Origin: CAYJPV01 sp964396055
GTDB taxonomy: Bacteria; Acidobacteriota; Vicinamibacteria; Vicinamibacterales; JAKQTR01
NCBI GenBank assembly: GCA_964396055.1
Contig: CAYNDV010000021.1
Span: forward strand, 1-46,939
Length of the DNA: 46,939 nt
Direction: 5' to 3'
Position numbers and translations under genes: made by a program. A model generated the notes under the pieces. The model saw nothing but the letters and a program-made list of their open reading frames with translations. It was not told the DNA's origin and did no database searches. Shown here one piece after another: positions 1-8,901 of the stretch. Numbering within the stretch: position 1 is the stretch's first letter; each line of letters opens with the position of its first letter.

Positions 1-1440
1 CCGACCGGGCGCGACGGCAAGGTGGCGCTGAAGACGCTCGCGCTCGACAACAAGAAGCCCGAGCCGGAGACGTTCGTCGAGGAGCCGCAGGGCTACGAAC
101 TGTCGGCCGACGGCAAGAAGATCCTCTTCCGCAAGGGCCGCGAGTACTACGTCGTCGACGCGGGCGCCAAGGCGCCGGCCGACGTGTCGAAAGCGGCCGT
201 GCCGCTGCGGGACTGGACCTTCAGCCTCGACCCGCGCCTGGAATGGCGCCAGATGTTCACGGAGGCGTGGCGCCTCGAACGTGACTACTTCTACGACCGC
301 GGCATGCACGGCGTGGACTGGAAGGCGATGCGCGCGAAGTACCTGCCGCTGGTGGACCGCGTCACCGACCGGGCGGAACTGAGCGACGTGCTGGCCCAGA
401 TGGTGGCGGAACTCTCGGCACTGCACATCTTCGTGCGGGGCGGCGATCAGCGCGACGCCGCGGACGACGCGTGGCCGGCGTCGCTGGGGGCGGCCATGGC
501 CCGTGACGAGCAGGCCGGAGGGTACCGCGTCACCCACGTGATCCGCACGGATCCGGACCGGCCGGAACGCCGGGTTCCCCTGGCACAGCCCGGTGTGGAC
601 GTGCGCGAGGGGGATGTCATCGAGCGCGTCAACGGCGTCGCCGCGCTGTCGGCGCCCGACCTCGCGGCGCTGCTGCGGGGTCAGGCCGGCAGGCAGGTGC
701 TGCTGCGCGTGAAACCCGCGTCAGGCGCCGCCGTGCGCGACGTCGTGGTGGTGCCCATCACTGCCCAGGCCGAGGATGACCTGCGGTACGACGAGTGGGA
801 GTACACCCGGCGCCTGGCCGTCGAGCAGGCCGGCCAGGGGCAAGTCGGCTACGTGCACCTGCGCGCGATGGGCGCGGGCAACATGGCCGAGTGGATGCGC
901 GAGTTCTACCCGGTGTTCAACCGCTCGGGCCTGATCATCGACGTCCGCCACAACAACGGCGGCAACATCGACGCCTGGATCCTCGGCCGGCTGCTGCGCA
1001 AGGCCTGGTTCTACTGGCAGCCGCGCGTGGGCCAGCCCTACTGGAACATGCACTACGCCTTCCGGGGCCACATGGTGGTGCTGGTCAACGAACGCACCGC
1101 GTCGGACGGCGAGGCCTTTGCCGAGGGGTTCCGCCGGCTGGGCATGGGCAAGGTCATGGGTACCCGCACCTGGGGCGGCGAGATCTGGCTCAGCTCGAGC
1201 AACATCCTGGTGGACCGCGGCATCGCGACCGCGGCGGAGACGGGCGTGTACGGGCCCGAGGGGCAGTGGCTCATCGAGGGCCACGGCGTCGATCCGGACA
1301 TCGTCGTCGACAACCGTCCCCACGAGACGTTCACGGGGAAGGACCCGCAACTCGACGCGGCAGTCAAACACCTGCAGGACCTGATCAAGACGAAGCCGGT
1401 GCCGGTGCCGCCGCCGCCGCCGTACCCGGTCAAGCGTTGA
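1..1440 (+). CDS. Tricorn-like S41 protease, C-terminal part (5' end outside window)
   Basis: The frame is open from base 1, so only the C-terminal half is present; tricorn-family proteins usually start with a beta-propeller, which would lie upstream. The order is: end of the propeller-like part, a C1-type helical region (about 230-460), a PDZ domain (about 520-720) ending in a ligand-groove-like segment, and an S41 protease core (about 840-1320). The core shows 'IIDVRHNNGGN' and the nucleophile motif 'TASDGE', with Ser at 1102-1104. The His of the tricorn tetrad is in 'SALHIF' near 420, but the residue just before it, normally Ser, is Leu. The family cleaves peptides, often after other proteases have acted. 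The protein ends in a Pro-rich tail. Its stop overlaps the end of the convergent dihydropyrimidinase gene by 11 bp. Confidence 0.9.
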   Translation, partial: PTGRDGKVALKTLALDNKKPEPETFVEEPQGYELSADGKKILFRKGREYYVVDAGAKAPADVSKAAVPLRDWTFSLDPRLEWRQMFTEAWRLERDYFYDRGMHGVDWKAMRAKYLPLVDRVTDRAELSDVLAQMVAELSALHIFVRGGDQRDAADDAWPASLGAAMARDEQAGGYRVTHVIRTDPDRPERRVPLAQPGVDVREGDVIERVNGVAALSAPDLAALLRGQAGRQVLLRVKPASGAAVRDVVVVPITAQAEDDLRYDEWEYTRRLAVEQAGQGQVGYVHLRAMGAGNMAEWMREFYPVFNRSGLIIDVRHNNGGNIDAWILGRLLRKAWFYWQPRVGQPYWNMHYAFRGHMVVLVNERTASDGEAFAEGFRRLGMGKVMGTRTWGGEIWLSSSNILVDRGIATAAETGVYGPEGQWLIEGHGVDPDIVVDNRPHETFTGKDPQLDAAVKHLQDLIKTKPVPVPPPPPYPVKR

Positions 1441-2827
1441 CGGTGCCGGACGGGAGCCGGGGGACGTACCTCCCCCGGCCCGCCCGCCCGGTGAACGTGC
1501 CGTGGTCCACGATGACCTCGCCGCGCGAGAGGACCGCCGCCGGCGCGCCGCGGACGACGCGGCCCTCGTAGGGGCTGTAGTCCACCCGCATGTGGAGGTC
1601 GGCCGCTGACAGGCTGGCCTCGCGTTCCGGATCCCACAGCACCAGATCGCCGTCCGACCCGACGGCGATCGTGCCCTTGCGCGGCCACAGGCCGAAGATC
1701 TGCGCCGGCGTGGTCGAGGCAACGTCCACGAACCGCTGCGGCGTCAGCCGTCCTTCGCGCACCCCCTGCCACAGCAGCAGCAGGCGCGTTTCGATGCCGG
1801 GCGCGCCGTTGGGAATCTTCGAGAAGTCGCCCTCCCCGGCTCGCTTCTGCGGCGGGTCGTCCAGGCAGAACGGGCAATGATCGGTGGCCACCACCCGCAG
1901 CGCCCCGTCGGCCAGGGCCTGCCACAGGGCCGACTGGTGGGCGGCCGCTCGCAGGGGCGGCGACATGACGAACTTCGCCGCCTCGAACCCGGCGCGTTGG
2001 TACTCCTCATCAGACAGGCAGAGGTACTGAGGGCAGGTTTCACCGCAGACCCGCACCCCACGCGCCCGGCCGCGCCGGATCTCCTCGACCGCGTCGGCGC
2101 AGGAGACGTGGACGATGTAGACGGGCGCCCCGGCCACCTCGGCGAGGGCGACGGCCCGTCCCGTGGCCTCGGCTTCGGTGCGCGGCGGACGCGTGGCGGC
2201 GTGCCACACGGGACCCGTCCGTCCCTCGCGCAGCGCATCCCGCACCAGCGCGTCGATGACGTACCCGTTCTCCGCATGCAGGCTGACCAGCGCACCGTGG
2301 TCGCGCGACCACTGCAGCGCCCGGAAGATGGCGCCGTCGTCTGCCATCAGCCGGTCCGGATACGCCATGAACATCTTGAACGACGTGACGCCCTCGTGGC
2401 GGACCAGGTGCGCCATCTCTCCGGCGATGCGGTCGTCGAAGGCCGTCAGCACCATGTGGAAGCCGTAGTCGACGACGGCCCTCCCCTCGGCCCGTCGGTG
2501 CCAGGCGTCGAGGGCGGCCCGCAGCGCGCCTCCGGGGTCGGGTGTCGCGAAGTCGATGAGGGTGGTGGTACCCCCGTGGGCGGCCGCTACCGTGCCCGTC
2601 TCGAAGTCATCCGACGACGATGTCCCGCCCACCGGCAGGTCGAGGTGCGTGTGCACGTCGACGCCGCCCGGCATCACGAGCAGGCCCGACGCGTCGACCA
2701 CGGTCGTGGCCGGCAGCGACAGGCCACGGCCGATGAGCGTGATGACGCCCTGGTCGAGGTAGAGGTCGGCTTCGTACCGATCGGCCGCGGTCACCACGGT
2801 CCCATTGCGGACGAGTGTCGTGCTCAC
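1430..2827 (-). CDS. hydA: Dihydropyrimidinase / D-hydantoinase
   Basis: This 465-residue cyclic amidohydrolase matches the usual family length (about 460-480). The metal-binding pattern is complete: 'DVHTHLDLP' near residue 57, the Lys expected to be carboxylated in 'TSFKMFMAYP' near residue 150, His in 'SLHAENG', His in 'YIVHVS' and Asp in 'VVATDHCPF'. The family opens dihydropyrimidine or 5-substituted hydantoin rings in the cytoplasm. The start is GTG. The gene lies 13 bp after the trkH stop and is probably the last gene of a four-gene operon, an unexpected partner for a potassium system. Substrate choice (dihydrouracil or hydantoins) cannot be read from the sequence. No dihydropyrimidine dehydrogenase or carbamoylase gene is next to it. 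Confidence 0.92.
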   Translation of the reverse strand: MSTTLVRNGTVVTAADRYEADLYLDQGVITLIGRGLSLPATTVVDASGLLVMPGGVDVHTHLDLPVGGTSSSDDFETGTVAAAHGGTTTLIDFATPDPGGALRAALDAWHRRAEGRAVVDYGFHMVLTAFDDRIAGEMAHLVRHEGVTSFKMFMAYPDRLMADDGAIFRALQWSRDHGALVSLHAENGYVIDALVRDALREGRTGPVWHAATRPPRTEAEATGRAVALAEVAGAPVYIVHVSCADAVEEIRRGRARGVRVCGETCPQYLCLSDEEYQRAGFEAAKFVMSPPLRAAAHQSALWQALADGALRVVATDHCPFCLDDPPQKRAGEGDFSKIPNGAPGIETRLLLLWQGVREGRLTPQRFVDVASTTPAQIFGLWPRKGTIAVGSDGDLVLWDPEREASLSAADLHMRVDYSPYEGRVVRGAPAAVLSRGEVIVDHGTFTGRAGRGRYVPRLPSGTVNA

Positions 2828-2840
2828 GGACGCCTCCGAA

Positions 2841-4295
2841 TCAGCGGCGCCAGAACGCTGGCGTCAGGATCACGATGAGCGTGTAGAACTCGAGGCGGCC
2901 GGCGATCATGACCACGGACAGCGTCCACTTGGCCAGCGCCGGCAGGTGGCCGTAGTTCTCGGCCGGCCCCACCAGGCCCAGGCCCGGGCCGATGTTGAAC
3001 ATGCAGGCGATCACGGCGGTGATCGACGTGAGCACGTCCACGCCCGTGGCCGCCAGCACGACCATCCCGGCGGCGTTGACGATGAGGGCCAGGTAGACGA
3101 GATTCAGCAGGCTCTGGATCACCGGCTCGGGCACGACCGAGCCGCCCAGGCGCACGGCGAAGACGCCCCGGCGCTCGACCATGCGCTTGAACTCGCGCGA
3201 CACCACCTGGGCGAGCAGGACGACCCTGGCCATCTTGATGCCGCCCGCCGTCGAGCCGGTGCACCCGCCGGCGTACATCAGCAGCAGGAGGATGACGTGG
3301 GGCAGCGGCGCCCACAGCTCGTAGTCTTCGCTGGCGAACCCCGTGGTCGTGCTGATCGACGCCACCTGGAACGCCGCGGCCCGGACCGCCCGCTCGAGTC
3401 CGTACCCGTTCTGCCACGACAGCGACCAGGCGATGGCCGCCGTCGCCAGGACGACGATGGCGGCGTAGGCCCGGATCTCGTAGTCGCGCAGCACGGCCCT
3501 CCACTTCCACTCGCGGAAGAACCGGTAGTGCTGGATGAAGCTCATGCCGGAGAGCAGCATGAACACCGTGATGATCCACTCGGCCACCGGGTTCGCGAAC
3601 CCGCCGACGCTGGCGGTCTTCGTCGAGAACCCGCCGGTGCCCAGGGTGCCGAAGGTGTGGCAGACGGCGTCGAAGGCGCTCAGGCCCGCCGCCATCAGCA
3701 GGACGATCTGCACGGCGGTCAGCGCCACGTAGATCTTCCACAACGCCAGCGCGGTCTCGCCGATCCTGGGCTTGAGGCGCTCCGACTTGGCGCCCGAGAA
3801 CTCGGCCCGGTAGAGCAGCATGCCGCCGTGGCCGACCACGGGCAGGATCGCGATGACGAGCAGCACGATGCCCATGCCGCCAATCCAGTGGGTGAAGCAC
3901 CGCCAGAACTGCACCGGTTCCGACAACACTTCGACGTCCGTCATGATGCTGGCGCCCGTCGTCGTGAACCCGGACGCCGTCTCGAAGAACGTGTCGGTGA
4001 ACCCGCCCGGGAAGTGGGGCGTGAAGAGGAACGGCAGGCCCCCGAAGGCCGACGCGGCCACCCACACCACCACCACGAGCAGCAGGGCCTCGCGCTGACC
4101 GAGTTCGCGCGGGGCGCGCCGGCAGGCGAGAATCAGGGCGGCGCCGGCAGCCGCCGTCATCGCGGCGCCCTGCACGAGCGGCCACCAGCCGCCGGTGCGC
4201 CACGCCAACCCCCACGCCACGGGCACGACCATCGTGCCGGCCAGCACCAGCAGGAACCAGCCCAGCGCACGCAGGATCGCCAGCGGCCGGATCAT
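2841..4295 (-). CDS. trkH: TrkH potassium uptake channel subunit
   Basis: The 484-residue polytopic inner-membrane protein has the length of E. coli TrkH (483). It shows the repeated membrane-pore-membrane plan of the TrkH/KtrB superfamily, including a filter-like 'SGFTTTGAS' in the first half, 'TLGTGGFSTK' and 'ISTTTGFASEDY' in the middle and 'MFNIGPGLGLVGP' near the end. It carries K+ with the TrkA regulatory ring. Its ATG shares one base with the trkA stop (TGATG), which indicates translational coupling and supports this start. Together trkA and trkH form a complete Trk system; no separate ATP-binding TrkE-like gene is seen. Confidence 0.95.
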   Translation of the reverse strand: MIRPLAILRALGWFLLVLAGTMVVPVAWGLAWRTGGWWPLVQGAAMTAAAGAALILACRRAPRELGQREALLLVVVVWVAASAFGGLPFLFTPHFPGGFTDTFFETASGFTTTGASIMTDVEVLSEPVQFWRCFTHWIGGMGIVLLVIAILPVVGHGGMLLYRAEFSGAKSERLKPRIGETALALWKIYVALTAVQIVLLMAAGLSAFDAVCHTFGTLGTGGFSTKTASVGGFANPVAEWIITVFMLLSGMSFIQHYRFFREWKWRAVLRDYEIRAYAAIVVLATAAIAWSLSWQNGYGLERAVRAAAFQVASISTTTGFASEDYELWAPLPHVILLLLMYAGGCTGSTAGGIKMARVVLLAQVVSREFKRMVERRGVFAVRLGGSVVPEPVIQSLLNLVYLALIVNAAGMVVLAATGVDVLTSITAVIACMFNIGPGLGLVGPAENYGHLPALAKWTLSVVMIAGRLEFYTLIVILTPAFWRR

Positions 4296-5668
4296 CAGCC
4301 CCTCCGCGCCTCGGCCGCCAGGAACGCCGACTCGAGCTGCGGGATTATGCGTTCGAGCGCGAACACGATCAGCCGGTCGCCGGACTCCACCACGGTGTCG
4401 CCCCGGGGCACCACCACCGCACCCGACGCCCGCACCAGGGCGCCGACCAGGGCACCGTGGGGGAAGTTGGCGTGTTTCAGCGGCTTGCCCACGTACCGGC
4501 TGTCGGGTGCCGCGAGCAGTTCGATGGCTTCGGCTTCTTCGTCACGGAAGGTTGTCACGGCCAGCACGCGTCCACGCCGCACGAACTGGAGGATGCGGTC
4601 AGCCGCCGTCAGGCGCGGACTGATGGTGGTGTTGATGCCGAGGCGCTGGACCATCGACAGGTAGTTCAGCCGGTTGATGAGCGCCACCACCTTGGGCACG
4701 CCGAGCCGGCGCGCCAGCATCGACGCGATGATGTTGTCCTCGTCGTCCTTGGTGAGGGCCAGGAAGGCGTGGGCCTCGGCGATGCCGGCCTCTTCAAGCG
4801 TCGATTGGTCGGTCCCGTCGGCGTGCAGGATCGTGGTCGTCTCGAGGATGTGCGAGACGCGTTCAGCGCGGCCGGCATCCCGCTCGAAGAGCTTCACCTG
4901 CACGTCCTGGGCCTCGAGCAGCTGCGACACGCGGATGCCGAGCTGGCCCCCGCCGAGCACGAAGACGCGGCGCAGCGGCGGCGGCGACGTCAGCCCCATG
5001 AACTTCAGCGTCGGATCCAGGCTGGCGCGGCTCGACAGGACGTAGACCCGGTCGCCTTCCCGCAGCGTCTCGGACCCCCTGGGGATGATGACCTGCTGGC
5101 CGCGGAAGATCATGACCACGAGCGCGTCGTCGGGCGGTCCTTCCCGGCGCAGCTGCTCGAGTGTCCGGCCCAGCACGGGGCTCCGGGCCTCGAGGTTCAG
5201 CCCCACCAGCTGCACCGCCCCGCCCGCGAACTCGTGCATGTCCGAGACGCCCGGGAACCGGATGACCCGCATGATGCTGTCGGCCAGCTCCGTCTCGGGG
5301 TGGATGATGAGGTCCACGTGGACGCCCGATCGAGCGAGCACGTGCTGCCAGTGCTCGACCTCGTGCGTCCGCAGGCGCAGCACCTTGATGCGCGCCTGCG
5401 ATTCCACCTGCGCGATCTGGCAGGCGAGCAGGTTCACCTCGTCCTGGTCGGTGACGGCGATCACCATCTCCGCGTCCGCGATGCCGGCCTCCCGCATCGC
5501 CAGCACGCGTGCCGCGTTGCCGGTCACCACCCTGGCGTCGAGCTGTGCGTCGAGTTCCGCGCACCGGGCCGGGCTCGGGTCGATGATCGTGACGTCGTTG
5601 CCCTCGCGAATGAGGCGGCGGGCGATGAGCGCGCCCACCTGGCCGCCGCCGGCGATGATGACGCGCAT
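4295..5668 (-). CDS. trkA: TrkA, NAD-binding regulatory subunit of Trk K+ uptake
   Basis: The 457-residue protein matches E. coli TrkA (458). It contains two RCK modules, each a Rossmann fold plus a C-terminal ligand domain. The first begins at residue 2 with 'VIIAGGGQVGALIARRL', and the second near residue 230 with 'VFVLGGGQLGIRVSQLL'. An open frame continues upstream, but the Rossmann strand begins right at this ATG, which lies 2 bp after the preceding stop, so 5668 is the convincing start. The protein is cytoplasmic and binds NAD(H) or ATP to gate TrkH. It is coupled to trkH by a TGATG overlap. Confidence 0.95.
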   Translation of the reverse strand: MRVIIAGGGQVGALIARRLIREGNDVTIIDPSPARCAELDAQLDARVVTGNAARVLAMREAGIADAEMVIAVTDQDEVNLLACQIAQVESQARIKVLRLRTHEVEHWQHVLARSGVHVDLIIHPETELADSIMRVIRFPGVSDMHEFAGGAVQLVGLNLEARSPVLGRTLEQLRREGPPDDALVVMIFRGQQVIIPRGSETLREGDRVYVLSSRASLDPTLKFMGLTSPPPLRRVFVLGGGQLGIRVSQLLEAQDVQVKLFERDAGRAERVSHILETTTILHADGTDQSTLEEAGIAEAHAFLALTKDDEDNIIASMLARRLGVPKVVALINRLNYLSMVQRLGINTTISPRLTAADRILQFVRRGRVLAVTTFRDEEAEAIELLAAPDSRYVGKPLKHANFPHGALVGALVRASGAVVVPRGDTVVESGDRLIVFALERIIPQLESAFLAAEARRG

Positions 5669-5670
5669 GG

Positions 5671-8600
5671 TTACGGCCGCGAGCCGCGGGCGCCAAGCCT
5701 GGCGGCTTCCTGTGTGATGGCCCCCAGTTCCTTCATCAGATCCTGGTACCGGTCCCAGGCGTCCTGGCCCGGTTTCTGGTCGCCCTGCCCGATCATCCGC
5801 GCGATGTTCGACAACTGATCGATCAGCATCGGCTGCGGGTAGACGATGGGCGCCGTCACCAGGCGATCGAACAGCGCCTGCACCGCCTTGACCCTGGCGG
5901 GATCGGCCTTCACCCGTTCGCGGGCCTCGGCCAGCGACGCGGCCAGCGCCCGGGCGTCGGCCTGGGCTTCCCGGATCTTGAGGGACAGGTCGAGCTGTTC
6001 CTGCAGGTCCGCCGGCGTCACGCCGTCCGCCGCCACGCGCGGATCGATGCGCACCTCGAGCGTGCGCATCTGGCTCCACTCCCCGAGGCTCAGGCGCACC
6101 TGATAGGTGCCCGGCACGACAAGGGGCCCGCCCTCGCCGTGACGCAGATCCCACAGGTAACGCGAGTGCCAGGCCTTGCGCGACAGCGGCCGCGCCGCGC
6201 CACCCCCGCGGCGCGGCATCATCTGGGGCGCGGCCGTCCCGGGCGCCTGGTCCGGGCCGCTCGTGATCGTGCGGACGACCTTCCCCGCCGCGTCACGGAT
6301 TTCCAGCGTGAGCGCCTCCTCGGGCTCACCCGCGAGGTAGTAGTCGATGGTGGCGCCCGGCGGCGGGAACTCCGGTTCGCCCGGGTTGCCGGCGCTGGGG
6401 GCGTACCGCATCCGGTACGCCGGCCTGGGCTCGAACAGGTACGCCGGCGTCCGGAGGATCGCCTGATGCCGGCGCGCCAGTTGCTGCAGCGGCGTGACGT
6501 CGTCCAGGATCCAGAAACTGCGCCCCATCGTCGCCACGACGAGGTCGTTGCGGTGCACGCGGATGTCGGTGACCGGCGTGCCCGGGAGGTTCTGCTGGAA
6601 CGCCTGCCAGTGCGCGCCGTTGTCGAACGAGACGAACAAGCCGAACTCGGTGCCCGCGAAGAGCAGGCCCTCCTGGGCCGGATCCTCGCGCACGACGCGC
6701 GTGGGGTAGTCGGCGGGAATCCCGTTGCCCCCCGACGTGAGCCGCGTCCACGACGCGCCGTAGTCGTCGGTCCGGTAGATGTAGGGCTTCAGATCGTGCT
6801 CGCGCAGGAAGCGGTACACCGCGATGTAGGCGGACCCCTTCCGGTGGGGCGAGTCCTCGATGTTCTGCACGCGGCCGCCCGGCGGCAGATCCTTCGGCGT
6901 CACGTTCGCCCAGGTCTTCCCGCCGTCGCGCGACACGTGCACCGGCCCGTCGTTGGCGCCCACCCAGAGCACGCCCTTCTCGAGTCGCGACTCCACGGCC
7001 GCGTAGATGGAGCTGTAGACCTCTTCGCCCGTGATGTCCCGCGTGATCGGGGTGCCGGGCGTCACCTGCTTGTCGGGCTCGAAGGCGGTGAGATCCGGGC
7101 TGATGGTCTCCCACGTCTTCCCCTCGTCGGTCGATCGGTGCAGCACGTGCGACGCCTGGTAAATGGTCTTCGGGTCGTGGGGCGAGAGGAACACGACGGT
7201 CTGGCGCGGGAAACGGTACTTGATGTCCTTCGGGTTGTGGCCGTACCGATTCTGCGGGTACACCCAGTAGTGCTGTTCCTGGCCCGTCTCGATGTTGTAA
7301 CGGCCGACCTCGCCCTTGCACGCGCCCCAGATCACTTTCCCGTCCGGGCGCGGCCAGATGCCGCCGGTCTCGCAGCCCGACGCCTGGAAGAAGAGCTGCG
7401 CCGGATGGTCGAATCCCCACGACATCGGCGGCAGGCTCCAGGTCACCAGCGTGCTGTTGTCCTGCTGCGGTGCGTAGAGGCGGTACGGGAACTGATCGTC
7501 CACCGACACCATGTAGTACTCGCCGGTGGCCTGGTTGAGGATGCTCGACCAGCTCCGGCCGCCGTCGATGGTGACATTCGCCCCGCCGTCGTTGCACTGG
7601 ACGGCAATCTGCGGGTTGTCGGGGTTGAACCAGATGCCGTGGTTGTCGCCGTGCGGCGTCGGCACCACCGTAAACGTCTTCCCGCCATCCGTCGACTTGT
7701 GGAGGCCCAGCTCGTTCACCCAGACCTCGTGCTCGTTCTTCGGGTTGACGTCGACGTAGTGGAAGTAGAACGGCCGCGCCCGCAGGCGCTGGCTGTTGTT
7801 CACCAGCGCCCACACCGCCCCGCCATCGTCCGTGCGGTACAGGCCGCCCTCGGCGCCGGGCGCCTCGATCATCGCGTAGACCACATCAGGCTTGCTGCGC
7901 GCCACGGCCAGATCGATCTTGCCGATCAGCCGCTGCGGCAGGCCGCCGCCGAGCTTCGTCCACGACTGGCCGCCGTCGCGCGAGCGGTAGATCCCGCCTT
8001 CGCTGGCCGGGCCTCCGCTGATGATGTCCCAGCCCTTGCGGAAGGCCCGGTACATCCCCGCGTACACGACGTCGGGGTTGGACGGATCAACCGCCACCAC
8101 GCGCGCGCCGGTTTCGCGGTTGACGAACAGGGTGCGCATCCACGTCTTGCCGCCGTCCACCGTCTTGTAGATCCCCCGGTCTTCGGTCGGGCCGAACGGC
8201 GAGCCCAGGGCCGCCACCCACACCACGTCGGGGTTCGTCGGGTGCACGGCCACCGACCCGAGCTGGCCCATGTCCCTGAGGCCGACCAGCGCCCACGTCC
8301 GGCCGGCATCCGTCGACTTGTAGAGCCCGCGGCCGATGATGATGTTGCTGCGGATGGCCGCGCTGCCGGTGCCGACGTAGACCACGTCGGGGTGCGACTC
8401 GGAGACCTCGATGGCGCCAATCGACCCGGTCTCGATCTGCCCGTCGCTCACCGGCGTCCAGCGGATGCCGCAGTCGGTGGTCTTCCAGACCCCGCCCCCC
8501 GTCGCGCCCTGGTAGAAGGTGCACGGCTGCTGGCGCACGCCCGCGATGGCCGTCACCCGGCCGCCGCGATGGGGACCGATGGACCGGTAGCGCAAATCGC

Positions 8601-8769
8601 CATACAGCGCGGGGTTGACGATGACGTTGGGGTCGCCTTGCGCCAGAACGGTGACGGCGCCGGCGCCAGGCGGCAGCGCGGTCCCTGAGAAGAGGCCGGC
8701 AGCGGCCGCCAGCGCGGCCAGCGTGAACACGAGGCGGGCGGAAAACGGCAGAGCGGGTGTCCGCAACAT
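5671..8769 (-). CDS. Secreted VPS10/sortilin-like BNR-repeat protein
   Basis: This 1032-residue protein starts with a signal peptide (about 1-35, hydrophobic 'LVFTLAALAAAAGLF'). About ten Asp-box/BNR motifs of the form S-x-D-x-G-x-x-W follow, for example 'STDAGRTW', 'TVDGGKTW', 'SRDGGQSW', 'STDEGKTW' and 'SRDGGKTW'. They form one or two beta-propellers over residues 60-720. A C-terminal beta-rich part and a helical tail (about 900-1010) complete the protein. The family is often annotated as glycosyl hydrolase or sialidase-like, but no sialidase active-site set is evident, so a binding or scaffold role is equally possible. AGGA precedes the ATG. It is the first gene of the operon with trkA, trkH and hydA; the gap to trkA is 2 bp. 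Confidence 0.88.
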   Translation of the reverse strand: MLRTPALPFSARLVFTLAALAAAAGLFSGTALPPGAGAVTVLAQGDPNVIVNPALYGDLRYRSIGPHRGGRVTAIAGVRQQPCTFYQGATGGGVWKTTDCGIRWTPVSDGQIETGSIGAIEVSESHPDVVYVGTGSAAIRSNIIIGRGLYKSTDAGRTWALVGLRDMGQLGSVAVHPTNPDVVWVAALGSPFGPTEDRGIYKTVDGGKTWMRTLFVNRETGARVVAVDPSNPDVVYAGMYRAFRKGWDIISGGPASEGGIYRSRDGGQSWTKLGGGLPQRLIGKIDLAVARSKPDVVYAMIEAPGAEGGLYRTDDGGAVWALVNNSQRLRARPFYFHYVDVNPKNEHEVWVNELGLHKSTDGGKTFTVVPTPHGDNHGIWFNPDNPQIAVQCNDGGANVTIDGGRSWSSILNQATGEYYMVSVDDQFPYRLYAPQQDNSTLVTWSLPPMSWGFDHPAQLFFQASGCETGGIWPRPDGKVIWGACKGEVGRYNIETGQEQHYWVYPQNRYGHNPKDIKYRFPRQTVVFLSPHDPKTIYQASHVLHRSTDEGKTWETISPDLTAFEPDKQVTPGTPITRDITGEEVYSSIYAAVESRLEKGVLWVGANDGPVHVSRDGGKTWANVTPKDLPPGGRVQNIEDSPHRKGSAYIAVYRFLREHDLKPYIYRTDDYGASWTRLTSGGNGIPADYPTRVVREDPAQEGLLFAGTEFGLFVSFDNGAHWQAFQQNLPGTPVTDIRVHRNDLVVATMGRSFWILDDVTPLQQLARRHQAILRTPAYLFEPRPAYRMRYAPSAGNPGEPEFPPPGATIDYYLAGEPEEALTLEIRDAAGKVVRTITSGPDQAPGTAAPQMMPRRGGGAARPLSRKAWHSRYLWDLRHGEGGPLVVPGTYQVRLSLGEWSQMRTLEVRIDPRVAADGVTPADLQEQLDLSLKIREAQADARALAASLAEARERVKADPARVKAVQALFDRLVTAPIVYPQPMLIDQLSNIARMIGQGDQKPGQDAWDRYQDLMKELGAITQEAARLGARGSRP

Positions 8770-8834
8770 GATCGTCCTCTACGGGGAAGCCGGCATCCTC
8801 GAACGGCGCCCGGGTCGGGGCGCCATCGGAACCG

Positions 8835-8866
8835 GGTTGCGGAAGTATACCGCCGGACTAGAATGC
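8835..8866 (+). promoter_or_regulatory. Candidate promoter for the di-haem peroxidase gene
   Basis: TTGCGG (8837-8842) and TAGAAT (8859-8864) are separated by 16 bp, about 40 bp upstream of the chosen ATG. They sit in the 132-bp gap between two divergent genes. On the other strand TATACT (8849-8844) could serve the BNR-protein operon, so the two promoters may overlap. This is pattern matching only. Confidence 0.4.
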
Positions 8867-8901
8867 GCTCGACACGTCCCGCCCCCGTGACAGGAGGACC
8901 C

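Noticed and set aside
4295..6154. 619-residue reading of trkA with a long N-terminal extension
   Set aside because: The extra 162 residues are antisense-like shadow of the BNR gene; the Rossmann fold starts at 5668.
6139..8688. 849-codon open frame on the plus strand opposite the BNR gene
   Set aside because: It lies wholly antisense to a gene with clear repeats and signal peptide, is rich in Arg, Ala, His and Pro, and matches no family; it is a by-product of high G+C third positions.
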